A stretch of DNA of 64,000 bases from Rhabdophis nuchalis (GCA_039707465.1 CM077651.1:23350019-23414018); one strand, 5' to 3'; numbered from the stretch's first letter, positions 11,421-22,879 are shown. A program made the numbers and translations. Notes: a model not told the origin generated them from the letters alone.

Positions 11421-11958
11421 GTTTCTGCACTATAAGTGCCTTATATAGTCATTGTACAGCGACAACTTTGTTGTTCTCATGATCATCTCTCACGGCTAGA
11501 TATTGGCTTTAACCTTATAAATCAACTATAGCAGCTGCTTTTTGTATATCTGATTCCAGCATTTACAAAACGTGAGAAAAAATATTGAACTAAACAAGAA
11601 GACTGCTGAATCTGTAGCTTTTCCTACCTAATTAACACCAACAAAGAGAATACTACAGCTTAAAATGTATAAAAGAATGCCACTGTATGAAAACAAAGTT
11701 TTTTCCCTAGTAGCATGAAGATTGGCCAGAAATGCTACTGAGCATGTTTTTTTTGCAGACAAAAGTGTACAAATGGCATATATTGGATGATAACTACAAT
11801 GTTCACTGATAATAGCTGCTTTGTACATCATCTTTGTATGCATTGGGTTTTCTTAAGCTACGCCTGGTTTTATTGAAAGGAACGTCTTGGCTTTCTGGAG
11901 TTTTTAAAACAGAGGCTATTTCATTAACAACTCACAAAATCGAAAGCAGTTTTACATC
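11421..11958 (+). promoter_or_regulatory. MBNL2: MBNL2 5'UTR portion of the start exon, with several uORFs
   Basis: The sequence between the acceptor at 11420 and the ATG at 11959 has at least five short upstream frames, all closing before the main ATG: 11479-11499, 11665-11718, 11715-11741, 11744-11809 and 11787-11876. A second possible acceptor (ttttttttgcag, AG at 11757-11758) would shorten the leader and remove the first four. A long leader preceding the ATG in one exon is consistent with MBNL family organisation. Leader length is inferred; no transcript was seen. Confidence 0.6.
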
Positions 11959-12132
11959 ATGGCTTCAATTGTTGCTCCAGTGAGAGACACAAAATGGCTG
12001 ACACTAGAAGTGTGCAGGCAGTTTCAGAGAGGGACTTGTTCACGTTCTGATGAGGAATGTAAATTTGCACATCCGTCCAAAAGCTGCCAAGTTGAAAGTG
12101 GAAGAGTGATTGCCTGCTTTGATTCCCTAAAG
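11959..12132 (+). CDS. MBNL2: MBNL2 coding exon 1 (start, zinc finger 1, first half of zinc finger 2)
   Basis: Fifty-eight codons from ATG to AAG|GTAAGA, splice phase 0. The start has A at -3 and G at +4, a good Kozak context. Residues 9-18 ([10 protein letters not shown]) are the family signature before finger 1. Finger 1 is CX7CX6CX3H: Cys19, Cys27, Cys34, His38. Cys53 begins finger 2 (CX7CX4CX3H), completed in the next exon. The N-terminal VAPVRD and [20 protein letters not shown] match MBNL2 rather than MBNL1 or MBNL3, which read [11 protein letters not shown] with P or A next. The protein is a nuclear and cytoplasmic RNA-binding regulator of alternative splicing that recognises YGCY motifs and is sequestered by CUG-repeat RNA in myotonic dystrophy. 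Confidence 0.97.
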
Positions 12133-12384
12133 GTAAGAATGCATGCATTAGGAGGATGTATTGTAAGCATACCCTTGTACTGAGATTTGGTTCTGATCCT
12201 TGAATGGGTTACATCCAGTCAGTTTTCTCATCAATCGTATGGAACTGGTTTGCTATAGTTTTTTCCCCAAGATGTTTTTCCCCAAGATGTTTTGTAGTTT
12301 CCAGGACTAGGAATTCCTTGTTGCTATCCCATCCCATCTCCAACTGAGCCTGGCTCAGTGTAGTTTCCAAATCTAAATTGGAAG

Positions 12385-14935
12385 ATTTCTTCCAAGTAGA
12401 AGATCCAACAAGTTCCTAGCAGACAACTTTGTTTCCCAAAAAGTAGAGAAGGGAACAAGGGGATCAGCCATATTGGACTTAATTCTCAGTAACAAAGAGG
12501 AAATGATAGAAGGTGTTGAAGTTACAGAACCTTGGGGGCAAGTGATCATGCAATATTGGGTTGCAACATTATGCAAGCACAATCAGTAGAACAAAATCAA
12601 ATTAGAGTTTTGGACTTTATGAGAGGTAATTTCAATAAACTTAGAGGTTGGGAAAACAACTCAAGAAGCTTGGGAAATTTTGAAACATGAGATTATAAAA
12701 GCCCAATCTAGTGCAATACCAGTGAAGAAGAAAAATAACAGCTCTCAAAAGAAACCAGCATTGCTGCATAAAGAACTCTCTGAAAAATTAAAAGATAAAA
12801 AGGACAAGTATAAAAAGTGGAAAGAGGGGCACATAACTAAGGCAGAATATCAGCAATTAGCCCGAGCCTGTAAAGATGAAGTGAGGGAAGCGAAGGCTTG
12901 CAATGAACAAAGGCTTGCGACAAAAGTAAAAAATAACAAAAAAGCTTTTTCCAACATGTTAAAAACAAGAAAAAAATCAAGGAAACAATTGGTCCATTGC
13001 TGGGAGAAAGTGGCAAGAAGGTAAGCAACAGGGAGAAAGCAGAACTACTTAACTCGTTTTTGTATCTGTCTTTACACAAAGGGAAAAAACAGCCCAACCT
13101 ATCAAAAACACTCCAGAAGATAGGCTTAAGATACAGAAGGATCTTGACAGACTAGAATATTGGACACTATCGTAACAAAATGAAAATCAATGGTGAAAAG
13201 AGTAAGGTTCTATATTTAGGCAACAAAAACAAAATGCATAGGTATAGTATATGTGGTACCTTGCTCAGTAGTAGTAACTGTGACAGGATCTTGGAGTCCA
13301 AGTGGACAACCATTTAAATATGTCAGTGTGCAGCAGCTGCCAAAAAAGCCAATACAGTTCTAGGCTACATAAATAGAGGCATAGAATCAAGAGCATGTGA
13401 AGTGTTAATACCATTTTATAATGCCTTGGTAAGGCCACATCTGGAATACTGCATTCAGTTTTGATCACCATAATGTAAAAAAGATGTGGAGACTCTTAGA
13501 AAGAGTGCAGAGAAGAGCAACAAAAATGATTAGGGGACTGGAGGCTAAAACATGAAGAACTGTTGCAGGAATGGGGTATGTCTAGTTTAATGAAGAGAAG
13601 GACTAGGGGAGACATGATAGTGGTGTTCCAATATTTGTTTGTTTGTTTGTTTGTTTGTTTATTAAATTTTTATACTGCCCTTCTCCCTTCTGGGACTCAG
13701 GCAGCAATAAAACTCAGTGTTGTAAAATATAAAATACATAAAATACATTTAAAAATATATTAAATGGTTGGCCTGTTCTAGAACCTTAATAAAACCCTAC
13801 TAAAAACCATTTAAAAACTACGCCAGGCCGGCCGCACAAAATAAATAGGTCTTCAAGGCCCGACGGAAGAGGCGCAGCTCCGTGATCGTGCGTAGGTCAG
13901 GGGGTAGGTCATTCCAGAGGGCAGGAGCCGCCACAGAGAAGGCTCTCCCCCTAGGGGTCGCCAGCCGACATTGCCTGGCCAACGGCACCCTGAGGAAGCC
14001 CTCTCTGTGGGAGCGAACTGGTCGGTGGGAGGTATTTGGCAGCAGGAGGCGGTCTTGCATGTAACCAGGTCCCTTGCCAAGGAGCGCTTTAAAGGTGGTT
14101 ACTAGTACCTTGAAGCGCACCCGGAAAGCCACAGGCAGCCAGTGCAGCTCGCGCAGGAGAGGTGTCACATGGGAGCATCTAGGAGCTCCCAGGATCGCCA
14201 GCGCGGCCGCATTCTGAACTAACTGGAGCCTCCGGGTGCACTTCAAGGGAAGCCCCATGTAGAGAGCGTTGCAGTAGTCCAGGTGGTAGATGACGAGGGC
14301 TTGAGTGACCGTGCGTAAAGCGTCACGATCCAGAAAGGGGCACAACTGGCGTATCAGCCCCCCTGGCCACGGCTGTCATATGATCTTCTAGAGACAGCTG
14401 AGAGTCCAGGAGGACACCCAAGTTGCAAGCCCTCTCTGTGGGGGCCAATGACTCGCCCCCAATAGCCAGAGCTGGCACCAACTGGCTGTATCATGACGCC
14501 GGAAGCCACAGCCACTTGGTCTTGGATGGGTTGAGTCGGAGCCTGTTTCTCCCCATCCAGACTCGCACGGCCTCCAGACACCGGGACATCACTTCCACGG
14601 CATCGTTGGGGTGGTCTTAGGGAATGCTGCAAAGAAGAGGGAGTTCAACTATTCTCCAAAACACCTGAGGGCAGAACAAGAAGCAATGGATGGAAACTAA
14701 TCGAGGAGAGAAGCAACTTCAAACTGAGGAGAATTTTCCTGACTGTTAGAACAATTAATCAGTGGAACAACTTTCCTCCAGAGGTGGTGAATGCTGCAAC
14801 ACTGGAAGTTTTTAAGAAGATGTTGGACAGCCATTTGTCTGAAATGGTATAGGTTTCCTGCCTGAGCAGGGGGTTGGACTAGAAGACCTCCAAAGTCCCT
14901 TCCAACTCTGCTATTCTATTCTATTCTAAATTACG
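12385..14935 (+). mobile_element. CR1 LINE, partly deleted, interrupted by an antisense L2
   Basis: The order is: endonuclease end (12385-12640, like [23 protein letters not shown]), the linker KKWKEGHITKAEYQQLARACKDE (12810-12875), a gap where most of the RT should be, then the C-terminal block (KINGEKSKVLYLG at 13180; QRRATK..LGDWRLK near 13510; SSLMKRRTRGDMI at 13580). At 13632 an antisense L2 begins. The CR1 resumes at about 14630 (gggctgc-like, then ggcagaacaagaagcaatgg) and ends with 'ggttggactagaagacctcc' and a (TATTC)n tail. Multiple stops make it inactive. Confidence 0.88.
13633..14628 (-). mobile_element. L2-clade LINE 3' part, inserted in CR1
   Basis: On the minus strand it reads from the middle of the RT (LDYCNALYMGLPLKCTRRLQ, LVQNAAALAILGAPRCSHV, HWLPVAFRVRFKVLVTTFKA, FSVAAPALWNDLPPDLR) to a complete C-terminus. 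It then has the 3'UTR with 'ggagaagggc' and a (CAAA)n tail, seen on the + strand as (TTTG)n at 13634-13661. The C-terminal frame 13818-14345 (minus) is open for 175 codons, so the copy is fairly young. It splits the surrounding CR1 and so post-dates it. Confidence 0.9.
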
Positions 14936-15059
14936 TTGTAGAGATGAGGTCATTTACTGAGGATAGTAAGATTCCTATAGCAAATAGATTACTCTTTGTA
15001 ATTGTTCAGATATTTTTATGGGTAACTCTATCAGTGCATTACTGATTAGTAAACGTTGG

Positions 15060-15310
15060 TCAAAAACTAGAACAAGGCAACCTGAATTCTAGTCCTACCT
15101 TAGGCATGGAAGTCAGCTGGAAGACTTAGAGTTAGCTAGTCCCTCCTTATTTATTTATTTATTTATTTAAATTTATATCCCGCCCTTCTCCACAGAGGAC
15201 CCAGGGCGGCGCACAGGAAATTTAAAAAGCATACAAAATACAATAAATATAATTTTAAAAAGCCCTAAGAAGACAGTGGCAAATTATTTCTGAAAATGTT
15301 GCCAAGCATG
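15060..15310 (+). repeat. Diverged SINE split by an L2 3'-end fragment
   Basis: The flanks (ccttaggcatggaagtcagctgg; cagtggcaaattatttctgaaaatgttgcc) match the SINE-like segments at 9430 and 20880. Bases 15147-15265 between them are an antisense L2 tail: (TTTA)n, then 'tatatcccgcccttctcc' and 'gacccagggcggcg'. Confidence 0.6.
15147..15265 (-). mobile_element. L2 3'-tail fragment
   Basis: Antisense L2 3'UTR marked by (TTTA)n and 'cccgcccttctccacagagg..cccagggcggcgcac'. It is severely 5' truncated. Confidence 0.85.
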
Positions 15311-15865
15311 GACTTTCCCAGTAGTTTCTGGAGATCAAGTCTGATTCAAAGACATATTGCCTTGCTTCGTAGTCATATAACAAACATTACATATGCTCTG
15401 TTTTATATTGTCTCAGTCTCACTGAATGATTAGGAACTCTCTGTGTTCAGATCTTAGATCCCTCTTCCGGCCACAAGAGAATATGTCTCATTGACTACAA
15501 TTGAATTGCTGCCTAAATTTATCATTAGATATATTATTGATATATGTAAATCTTTGATTCATTCAGTGAACTATGATGGATTATGGAACATCTGCCTGTA
15601 CAATAGAAGTAAAATTTGTTGGTTCATAGCACTTATATATAAATATGAAATTGTTGCAGGTATATGTGAGAAGATACGCTCGCTCAAAAGTTACAGTTAT
15701 TATTTCATTTCCAATTAAGCAAAACCTTTCAATTTTGCAATTTTAATCTAGATCTAGAAATTTACTAATTGTTTCCCGCTTGAGAAATGACATTATTTAT
15801 TATTTGTTGATGACAATAAGGGAAGAAGAGGTATCTGCCGCCTCCTGGGAAGTAATTCTTTAGAA

Positions 15866-16057
15866 CAGTGGTTCTCAACCTGTGGTCAGCAGATTCCTGG
15901 GGTTGGGGAGGGGGGCACAGTCACGGAGTCTCCGAAGGCTTGAAGAAATGTTATGATTTAAACCTTGAATTAAGTGTTGGGGGTCCGTGGCCACAGTCTA
16001 TGGCCACAAAAGCTATTTAAATGTGGTCAATGGTGAAGTAGAGGTTGAAAGCTACTG
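15866..16057. mobile_element. hAT MITE, SPIN-like termini
   Basis: Ends are CAGTGGTTCTCAACCTGTGG and (right) GAGGTTGAAAGCTACTG. Flanks CTTTAGAA and TTTTAGAG are a decayed 8-bp duplication. The CAGTGGTTCTCAACC end is typical of the SPIN/Charlie group of hAT elements. Whether it is truly SPIN cannot be decided by eye. Confidence 0.8.
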
Positions 16058-16367
16058 TTTTAGAGATACAGAGTTGGTTATCCCATAAAATATAGTTTTG
16101 ACCCAATCAGGTCCCAGATCACAGACATAAATAAAAAACCCTGATTACTGGGTAAACAGATTTTCGATTCAGCCTATTCTAGAATCCACTACAGTAGCTG
16201 GTTTATTTTTATGCAAAGTTGTTACTGGAGCTATTGTTACTGTATGTTGTCTACAAAAGATTTCTATTTTGTCTTTGAACAGTTGCTTCTGTAGCTCCTT
16301 CAATTAGTGACATGTACATAGTTTTCTTGGCAACAACACGGCAATGGTTTGCCTTTATCTTCTAGGA

Positions 16368-16491
16368 CAAGGGGGGTCAAACTCATTGTGTCACATGATG
16401 TTTCATGATGTTTTTCCCATTTGTGGAGCTGGGGTGGATGTGGCCTACATGTGATGCATCCAGCCTGCGGGTCACCAGTTTGACACCCCTG
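16368..16491. mobile_element. hAT MITE ('GGGTGTCAAACTC' family), exact TSD
   Basis: A 124-bp element beginning CAAGGGGGGTCAAACTC and ending GTTTGACACCCCTG, with perfect 8-bp duplications TTCTAGGA at 16360-16367 and 16492-16499. Related longer copies occur at 22209, 23250, 53757 and 57066. Confidence 0.93.
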
Positions 16492-16570
16492 TTCTAGGAG
16501 ATTCAGCAAATTGTTTAAAAAAAATGCATTCCATAAGATCACTCATACCTGGTAATCTGTTACTTTGTTA

Positions 16571-16602
16571 CGTGTGTGTGTGCGCGTGCATGTGTGCACA
16601 TG

Positions 16603-16641
<39 letters not shown>

Positions 16642-16665
16642 ATATATGTATATACATATATGTAG
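16571..16665. repeat. (TG)n / (TATG)n compound microsatellite
   Basis: An alternating (TG) tract followed by (TATG) and (TA)-rich units. It is intronic and has no nearby exon. Confidence 0.95.
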
Positions 16666-17402
16666 TGACAGAGACAGACAGAGACAGACATACCCAGAGA
16701 ATCATGTTACCAAATAAAATAATTTATATTAAATGTGGGTTTTGTTCCTTGTTTGCTGCCAAGTCAGTTTTGTCCCTGCGGTTTTCTTTGCAAAATTTGG
16801 GAAGTGGTTTGCTGTTGCCACCTTCTTACTAGATCTAAGTCTCTAAGAGTTCGATGAAAGCTACCCAACTGGCTTTGTGCTTACAGCAGAACTAAAACCC
16901 AATGTTTCTGCCATGATGCCTTATCCTGCACCAAACTGCTGCCTATATTAAAATATGTTATATTAAAACAATTTTGTAGTTTTTAATCATCTACTAAAAT
17001 ATTTAGACAATTAAAAAACATAGACGTACATTTTCAAAACACTAAGGTAAACACATTGTTTTTAGTAAACACAAGTGACTTCTTTTAGATTTAAATAATT
17101 GTAGTGCACCCTCTTTCTATATCATCAAAAGGGTTTGAAAGGATTTAAACCACACAATTTTTTGTAGATAGAGAAATAAAACATGATTTAGCCAAATACA
17201 CATTTAGTCTAGTTTTATAACATATACACGTGCACACAGATGCATAGTTCAGTAATATAATCCAAACAGAACTGTACAATTATTGTTTGATTCCAACCTT
17301 TGTAGTTAGCCATTTCAAGAGATCTTCTAGTTTATCAAGAGGGTGAGCTTCTCAGTCCTTTAGAAAACTCTTAAAACAAGACATGAAAAGCAATTGTCAA
17401 TA

Positions 17403-17797
17403 GAGATAGTCCTTAACTTACAACAGTTCATTTAGTGACCACTCAAAGTTGCAAGCACTGAAAAAAGTGACTTATGACCATTTTTCACAATTATGACTGT
17501 TGCAGAATCTCCACGGTCGCCTGATCAAAATTCAGGTACTTGGCAATGGGTACATATTTACGACGGTTGCAGTGTTCCGGGGTCATGTGACCCCCCCCCC
17601 CTCTTGCAGCCTTCTGACAAGCAACCTCAATGGGGAAGCCAGATTCACTTAGTCCTGTTGCTAACTTAACAACTGCAGGGGATTCACTTAGCAATTGTGG
17701 CAAGAAAGGTCGTAAAATGGAGAAAAGCTCACTTAAAAAATGTCTCACTTAGCAACATAAATGTTGGGCTCAATTGTCATATGTTGAAGACTACCTG
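17403..17797. mobile_element. TA-flanked MITE, near full length
   Basis: The + strand starts with a decayed left end (gatagtccttaacttaca) and ends 'gaagactacctg' followed by TA. The interior carries family marks such as 'gtcatgtgaccc', 'cttctgacaagcaa' and 'cacttagcaacataaa'. It is the same family as 18697-19078 and 30841-31221. No transposase is encoded. Confidence 0.85.
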
Positions 17798-18389
17798 TAT
17801 TTTTCAGGTTGAATATTAATGTGGTCTTAAGGTACATATAACAAATGTTAGGAATGGAGATGGAAATGATATCTAAACAAAAATGCTAACTTGTGCTGAT
17901 GTATTAATCTTTTTCTCAAAGAGAATTTAAGTTAAAAACAAGAGAGGATCCAGAATGGAAAGGTCACATGTGTGATTGGGTTTTTTTTGTGTTCAGTTAA
18001 TGGAAAGGTTAAAATCTGATAAAAAGAACGATGAGTTTGACAATGGTAAGACAGAATTTGATGTGGCACTGTGTAGAAATGTTGACCACATTAATGCTAA
18101 AATGTATAGGATTAGGATTAGGATTTATTGGATTTATATGACACCCTTCTCCCCCTCACCAGCAATCCACAACCAGATAAACAGAAATTATCACCAGGAT
18201 TAATACCAGGCCAACAATCAAGCAGTTAATCAATACCCCACTCAAAGAACTATCAACTGAGACGAATAAACAATAAACAACAAACAACAGCTTAATCAAG
18301 GAAGTATCAAGAAGAAAACAAACTCCCACCAACACTGACAGGGCAAGGAGTTTGTATATAAACAGAGAGCAAAACTCCACTCCATTCTA

Positions 18390-19440
18390 GAATTGATGAT
18401 GCTACCTAGTTGGATAAAAGCATATATGCAAGAAAACAACCACTGTCTGGCAGGACCAAGGACTCCACTTGCATAATTGGATATTAAATATTTGTTGTAA
18501 ATGTAATGATACTGAAGGTACACTCTTACTTTTGGTGGACATGTAAGAAAACGAGAAAATGTTGGGATCAAATACATATTTGATTCAGAAGATATTAAAA
18601 GGAAATGTACAGTCGAAACTAGAGAGTTTCCTTTTGGAGTTAATGGACAAACAGGTTGAAAAATCTTATGGAATTTTTATTCTTGTGTATCATAGCAGCG
18701 AGACTTGATTTGCAAGAGTTTATTTAGTGACTGTTCAGAGTTACAGTGGCAGTGAAAAAAAGGACCGTTTTTCATACTTACAACTATTGCAGCATCCCAA
18801 TGATCAGATGATCAAAATTCAGATGCTGGGGAACTGACTCATGTTTATGACGGTTGCAGGGTCCTGGGGTCATGTGATCACCCTTTGCAATCTTCTGACA
18901 AGCAAAGTCAACGGGATAGGCAGATTTACTTAAGAACCGTGTTACTAACTTAACAACTGCAATGGTTCACAATTGTGGCAAGAAAGGTCATAGAATGGGG
19001 CAAAACTCACTTAACAAATGTTTCACTTAGCAACATAAATTTTGGGCTCAGTTATGGTCGTAACTCAAGGTCTACCTGTACACAAAAATGGAAAGACTTA
19101 CAAATGGATGTTTAAGCCAATGGAATTGTCAGAAATGGCAGAAAGTGGCAGCTTTGTTTAAAGAAAAAACTTATCAATTGTATTTCTATCAAGAAACCAC
19201 TTTGGGACTTTTTGCAAGAAAATGAAAGAAATGAAATCGTGATTTGGGGACTTGATAAGAATTATATTGGATTAGAGAACTAGTGTGAATTGCTGTTATG
19301 TTAAAGTGAGTGTTTGATATAATTTAAATCTATATTTGTACCAAAGAAAGTTGGAAGTCATTCTTATCCTCTACTTTTTGTTCCTTTTTCTTTCCTGCAT
19401 GTTTATCTTTCCCTTTCCTTCCATATTTACTATACTTATA
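18390..19440 (+). mobile_element. L1 LINE fragment (ORF2 C-terminus), interrupted by a MITE
   Basis: Bases 18480-18680 translate in one frame to an eroded version of the L1 ORF2 C-terminal block: a DTEGTLLLLVDM stretch in place of the usual cysteine/tryptophan segment, then IQKILKGNVQSKLESFLLEL. After the MITE, 19085-19340 continues with an L1-like end ([11 protein letters not shown] and following). The call rests on motif resemblance only; the frame is broken throughout. Confidence 0.6.
18697..19078. mobile_element. TA-flanked MITE inserted in L1
   Basis: Interior marks 'atgatcagatgatcaaaattcagatg', 'gggtcatgtgatcac', 'cttctgacaagcaaag' and 'cacttagcaacataaa' match the family. The right end 'aaggtctacctg' is followed by TA. 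The left end is diverged (agacttgatttgcaag), so the start is approximate. Confidence 0.8.
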
Positions 19441-19464
19441 CCCATACCATACCAAACACTACAT

Positions 19465-19745
19465 CCATGATGGTGAACCTATGGCACGTACGGCCTCTGT
19501 GGGCACAAAAGCTGTTGCTCCAGCTCAGCTCTGTCACACATGCCTGTGGGCCTCCCACCGGCCAGCTGGTCTTCAGGTCTCTGCCAAGCTTGCACAGGGA
19601 TGGGGGGTATGCGCGGAGGGCAGGGCACATGCAGGGGACCATGCGTGCATGCATAGGGTTGGGGCACATGCGGGGGCCCACATGCGCATTGCATTTGGGG
19701 GGTTTGGCACGCTTTGGGCACTTGGCCCAGACTATATTAAAAACA
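19465..19745. mobile_element. Probable hAT element ('GATGGTGAACC' end), incomplete
   Basis: Starts with 'atgatggtgaacctatggcac', the terminus of the hAT family that is complete at 61775-62059. The GC-rich interior (gggcacatgcgg) resembles other members. The right terminus is not recognisable. Open frames on both strands here reflect GC content. Confidence 0.65.
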
Positions 19746-20246
19746 CTATTGTTCCGGGATAGGTTTTGGAATGTGTGAGCACCACAGATTTGAATGATCA
19801 GCTTCAGAGACCTAGTATTTATGAATCCCTTCAGTGGGTTTGGAAAATGCAATTCTATTCTCATTCATCTTTATGCCTATATATAAACTTTTGAAAGACA
19901 ATGGAAAAGGATTCGAATCTGCCTTAGTGCATTCCTATTCTGTTTCTCTCTCTTCTTTTTATAGCATACATTATTAGAATCTTCATCGAATGTGATTTTA
20001 TAATACTTTATATCTACAGGGCATTACTAAAGAAAAGATATGGGAATACTTTCCACCTAATTTTGGTAAAATACATAATACAGTTATAATAGATGCGTAA
20101 CGCCTCAGAGAAATGTCAACAGAGCAATTCAGTCCAATATGCTATTTGATTTATACAAAAGGCTCTTTGTGAGGATATGAAATAGCTGTTACAATAATAG
20201 ATCATTATAAAATTTTCCCAAATGGATCATTTTATAACGTTTTCAG
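19746..20246. other. Intron before MBNL2 coding exon 2
   Basis: AT-rich and TE-poor. Bases 20000-20246 lead into the acceptor with the pyrimidine-containing tract tttataacgttttcag. Confidence 0.5.
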
Positions 20247-20411
20247 GGCCGTTGCACGAGGGAGAACTGCAAATATCTTCACCCACCAACACATTTGAAA
20301 ACTCAGCTAGAAATTAATGGTAGAAACAACCTGATCCAACAGAAAACCGCAGCAGCAATGCTGGCTCAGCAGATGCAATTTATTTTCCCAGGAGCACCTC
20401 TTCAGCCAATG
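20247..20411 (+). CDS. MBNL2: MBNL2 coding exon 2 (second half of zinc finger 2 and linker)
   Basis: 165 nt, 55 codons, phase 0 at both ends, acceptor ttttcag|GGC and donor ATG|GTCAGT. It starts [20 protein letters not shown], giving Cys61, Cys66 and His70, which complete finger 2 (CX7CX4CX3H). It continues with the invariant linker [20 protein letters not shown] and ends [25 protein letters not shown] is the MBNL2/3 type; MBNL1 commonly reads [12 protein letters not shown]. Fingers 1-2 form one RNA-binding pair. The exon/intron break inside finger 2 matches the conserved family gene structure. Confidence 0.96.
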
Positions 20412-21760
20412 GTCAGTACTTTTAATAAAATGCCAGCCCAATTCTTTATTCTTCATAGCTGACATCTGACTAACATTATAAATAAATAAATGAACTTATT
20501 ATAATTTTAATTTATAAATTACAATATGTCATCAAACATTGTCCATTAAAAATGTACAAATTGCTTGTATGAACCTTTTCTGTTTGTAATCTTATTGCAG
20601 CTGTTGAACTTTCTGCAATTTAGGGGCAAGCCAGTTTGTTCTAGATAAATTGCAAAGAAAAACATAGTGAGATTCAGTTCAGATGGATAATTTATATATT
20701 AATTTGCTTATCACATATATGCATATATTTATAAATCTATAGTATTTGCATAACCTTCTAAGTTATTTATGTGGGCTGGTGAACATTTAGTTATGAAAAT
20801 GTAGCCTGTGATGTGAAAATCTTAAAATGACCCAGAAACTTTTTGAAATATAGAAATCATTAAAAGTAAAAATAGTAAGAAGTTTGGGGTAGTGGTTAAG
20901 GTATTAAGTGAGAAACCAGGAGTTTTAATCTGGCTTTAGGCATAAAATCAGTTGGATGACATTGCCAAGAAAACTGGTGATTTTCCAGGCAATCGTCTGT
21001 AGTGACTTGAAGATGCATATGAGCGTGCTCTCTCACGCATGCGTGCACAGACACACAGACAAATACACACACTTTATTTGTATATTGCTTGGGTCAGAAA
21101 TTTAATGTTTTTCAAACGTTATTTCTCCTTTAAGAAAGGCTTAAATTTGGACTTGGGGTGGAGGGGGAGAAGCACAGTTTTCATTTAAGCAGTAATTGAT
21201 GTATGTTTAAAATTTATCTCACATCAAATGTTTTGGTGTTGAATAACACCAGAAAAAGTCCTTAATGTATAAATATTTTCATCCTTGTTAGAAGAATAAC
21301 ATATAGGATAATCATACATAATAAATTATAGTTTGATTTATTTCTAGTTGGTCATACCAAGATAACTTTTTTGGTCATTCCTTGGTTGGTTAACCATCCT
21401 TTCTCTATTTCTAGTTTATATACAAGCAGTGTACATCAATTCCTTCAAAGATAAACATGGCGTCACAGCTTTCATGCTGAGTCAGTTATTCAGTATGAAG
21501 TATGCTTGTTTCAGAATTCTTTGGAACTAGTTCATCAAAATTAAAACATAATAATCAGTTTAATTTGTTAAGAAAGCCACAAATATCTAGACATTGAGTT
21601 GATACATTCTACCAAGTCAAAATATGAATTATTTAAGTTTAGCGTGTGTGTGGACTCTAACATAAATCAGTGAACTTTGATATTGAATTTATTACAGAGC
21701 ATGTGTTTATTTTTCATTTCTATATACATATTTATCATTCCTTTTTATTCTCTCTTTCAG
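20412..21760. other. Short TE-poor intron
   Basis: A 1.35-kb intron. The only repeat I recognise is a diverged SINE-like stretch at 20880-21010 (ggggtagtggttaagg, aagaaaactgg). It ends in tttttattctctctttcag. Confidence 0.6.
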
Positions 21761-21958
21761 CCATCATTTTCAGTAGGACCAACAATAGGATCTAATCCAG
21801 CACTAAACTTTGCACCATATTTAACTCCGGTTACTTCTGGGGTTGGATTGGTTCCTACGGAAATTGTTCCCACACAATCTGTAATTGTTCCTGGAAATCC
21901 TGTCTCTGTCTCTGGATCAACTACAACACAGAAGCTCCTCAGGACAGATAAACTAGAG
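21761..21958 (+). CDS. MBNL2: MBNL2 coding exon 3 (proline-rich linker between finger pairs)
   Basis: 198 nt, 66 codons, phase 0. The acceptor is ctctctttcag. I place the donor at GAG|GTATGG (after 21958) rather than at the GTGAGC 5 nt further on, because the next exon resumes VCREFQ in frame. Translation runs [51 protein letters not shown]. This flexible linker separates the two zinc-finger pairs and is known in the family to support splicing activity. FAPYL, GLVPTE and LLRTDKLE are family-conserved blocks. Confidence 0.96.
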
Positions 21959-22208
21959 GTATGGTGAGCATCATTCTTCTGATACATGCAGTAGTTGGTA
22001 TTTGGCTATATAGGATTATGAATAAACACAGTGACTATGTTTAAATATAGAGAAACGGCTATTTCATTTCAGTTGGCTACTTAGCATCAGCAATGCAGAT
22101 CCTCTGTTCTGATCTTTGGTGTCATAATTGTGCTGTATGAAGAAGTGCAGAGTTCATTATTATGGCTATGCAAAGCTTTGGTTTGATAAATTTCACATAG
22201 CACTAGAA

Positions 22209-22523
22209 TGGGGTGTCAAACTCAAGGCCCACAGGCTGGATTTGGCCCATGGCGTGTTTAGATCTGGCCCACAGAACCGCCATGGAAACAGTGAAGGACT
22301 GGCCCATGGTGCTTCTCCAGTGAAACAGGCTCCATTTTCGGCCGTGATGGCCTCCTGCAGCCCTCTTCCAGTAAAATCTGAGGTGGGGAGCAAGCTCCTT
22401 TTTTGCTGGCAGAGAGCTGCAGGAGGCCGTTGCAGCCAAAAATGGAGCTCAGGAGCCTGTCTTCGCTGGCAGAGCGCTTGGGCCACAATGTGGCCCTCAA
22501 TAAAATCGAGTTTGACATACCTG
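22209..22523. mobile_element. hAT MITE ('GGGTGTCAAACTC' family) with exact TSD
   Basis: A 315-bp element from TGGGGTGTCAAACTC to GAGTTTGACATACCTG. Perfect 8-bp duplications CACTAGAA flank it (22201-22208, 22524-22531). The interior (ggcccatggtgcttctcc, gctgcaggaggcc) matches 57066-57310. Frames on both strands within it are fortuitous. Confidence 0.93.
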
Positions 22524-22879
22524 CACTAGAAGGTAAGGTGATCTTCCACCCTCATGAAACATCAGCACAGGTCTAGTTTATCTGGACTGGCTGCTTTAGT
22601 TTAGGGTGAATGATTTCTGTACATGAACAGAAGAGCTCTAAATGATTAGAAATTCAGTTAAAGTGGTCACCTGAATCACCTCTGGAACAAATCATCTCCT
22701 CAGGGTTTTCCATGGCTTAGTAATTATATTGTTTGTGCAGCAGTTGTAATCTATTATGTAATTTGTAGAGAACCTTAATTTGGAAACAGAGATGATAAAC
22801 TAAGGGAAAAACATTAGGTTCAGTTAATTATAGTCCATTACTACACTACATTCTCAGAGAGGTGGCCTTTACATGTGGA

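Noticed and set aside
12680..13024. 114-codon lysine-rich frame as a small host gene
   Set aside because: The same peptide recurs at 1892 and 32120 within CR1 fragments; it is the CR1 linker.
19436..19864. 142-codon minus frame with spaced Cys and His
   Set aside because: It overlaps a GC-rich hAT-type element; the Cys/His spacing fits no known finger and competing frames are equally long.
21961..21966. GTGAGC just downstream of coding exon 3 as the donor
   Set aside because: Using it would add five nucleotides and shift the frame before VCREFQ; GAG|GTATGG keeps the zinc-finger frame.
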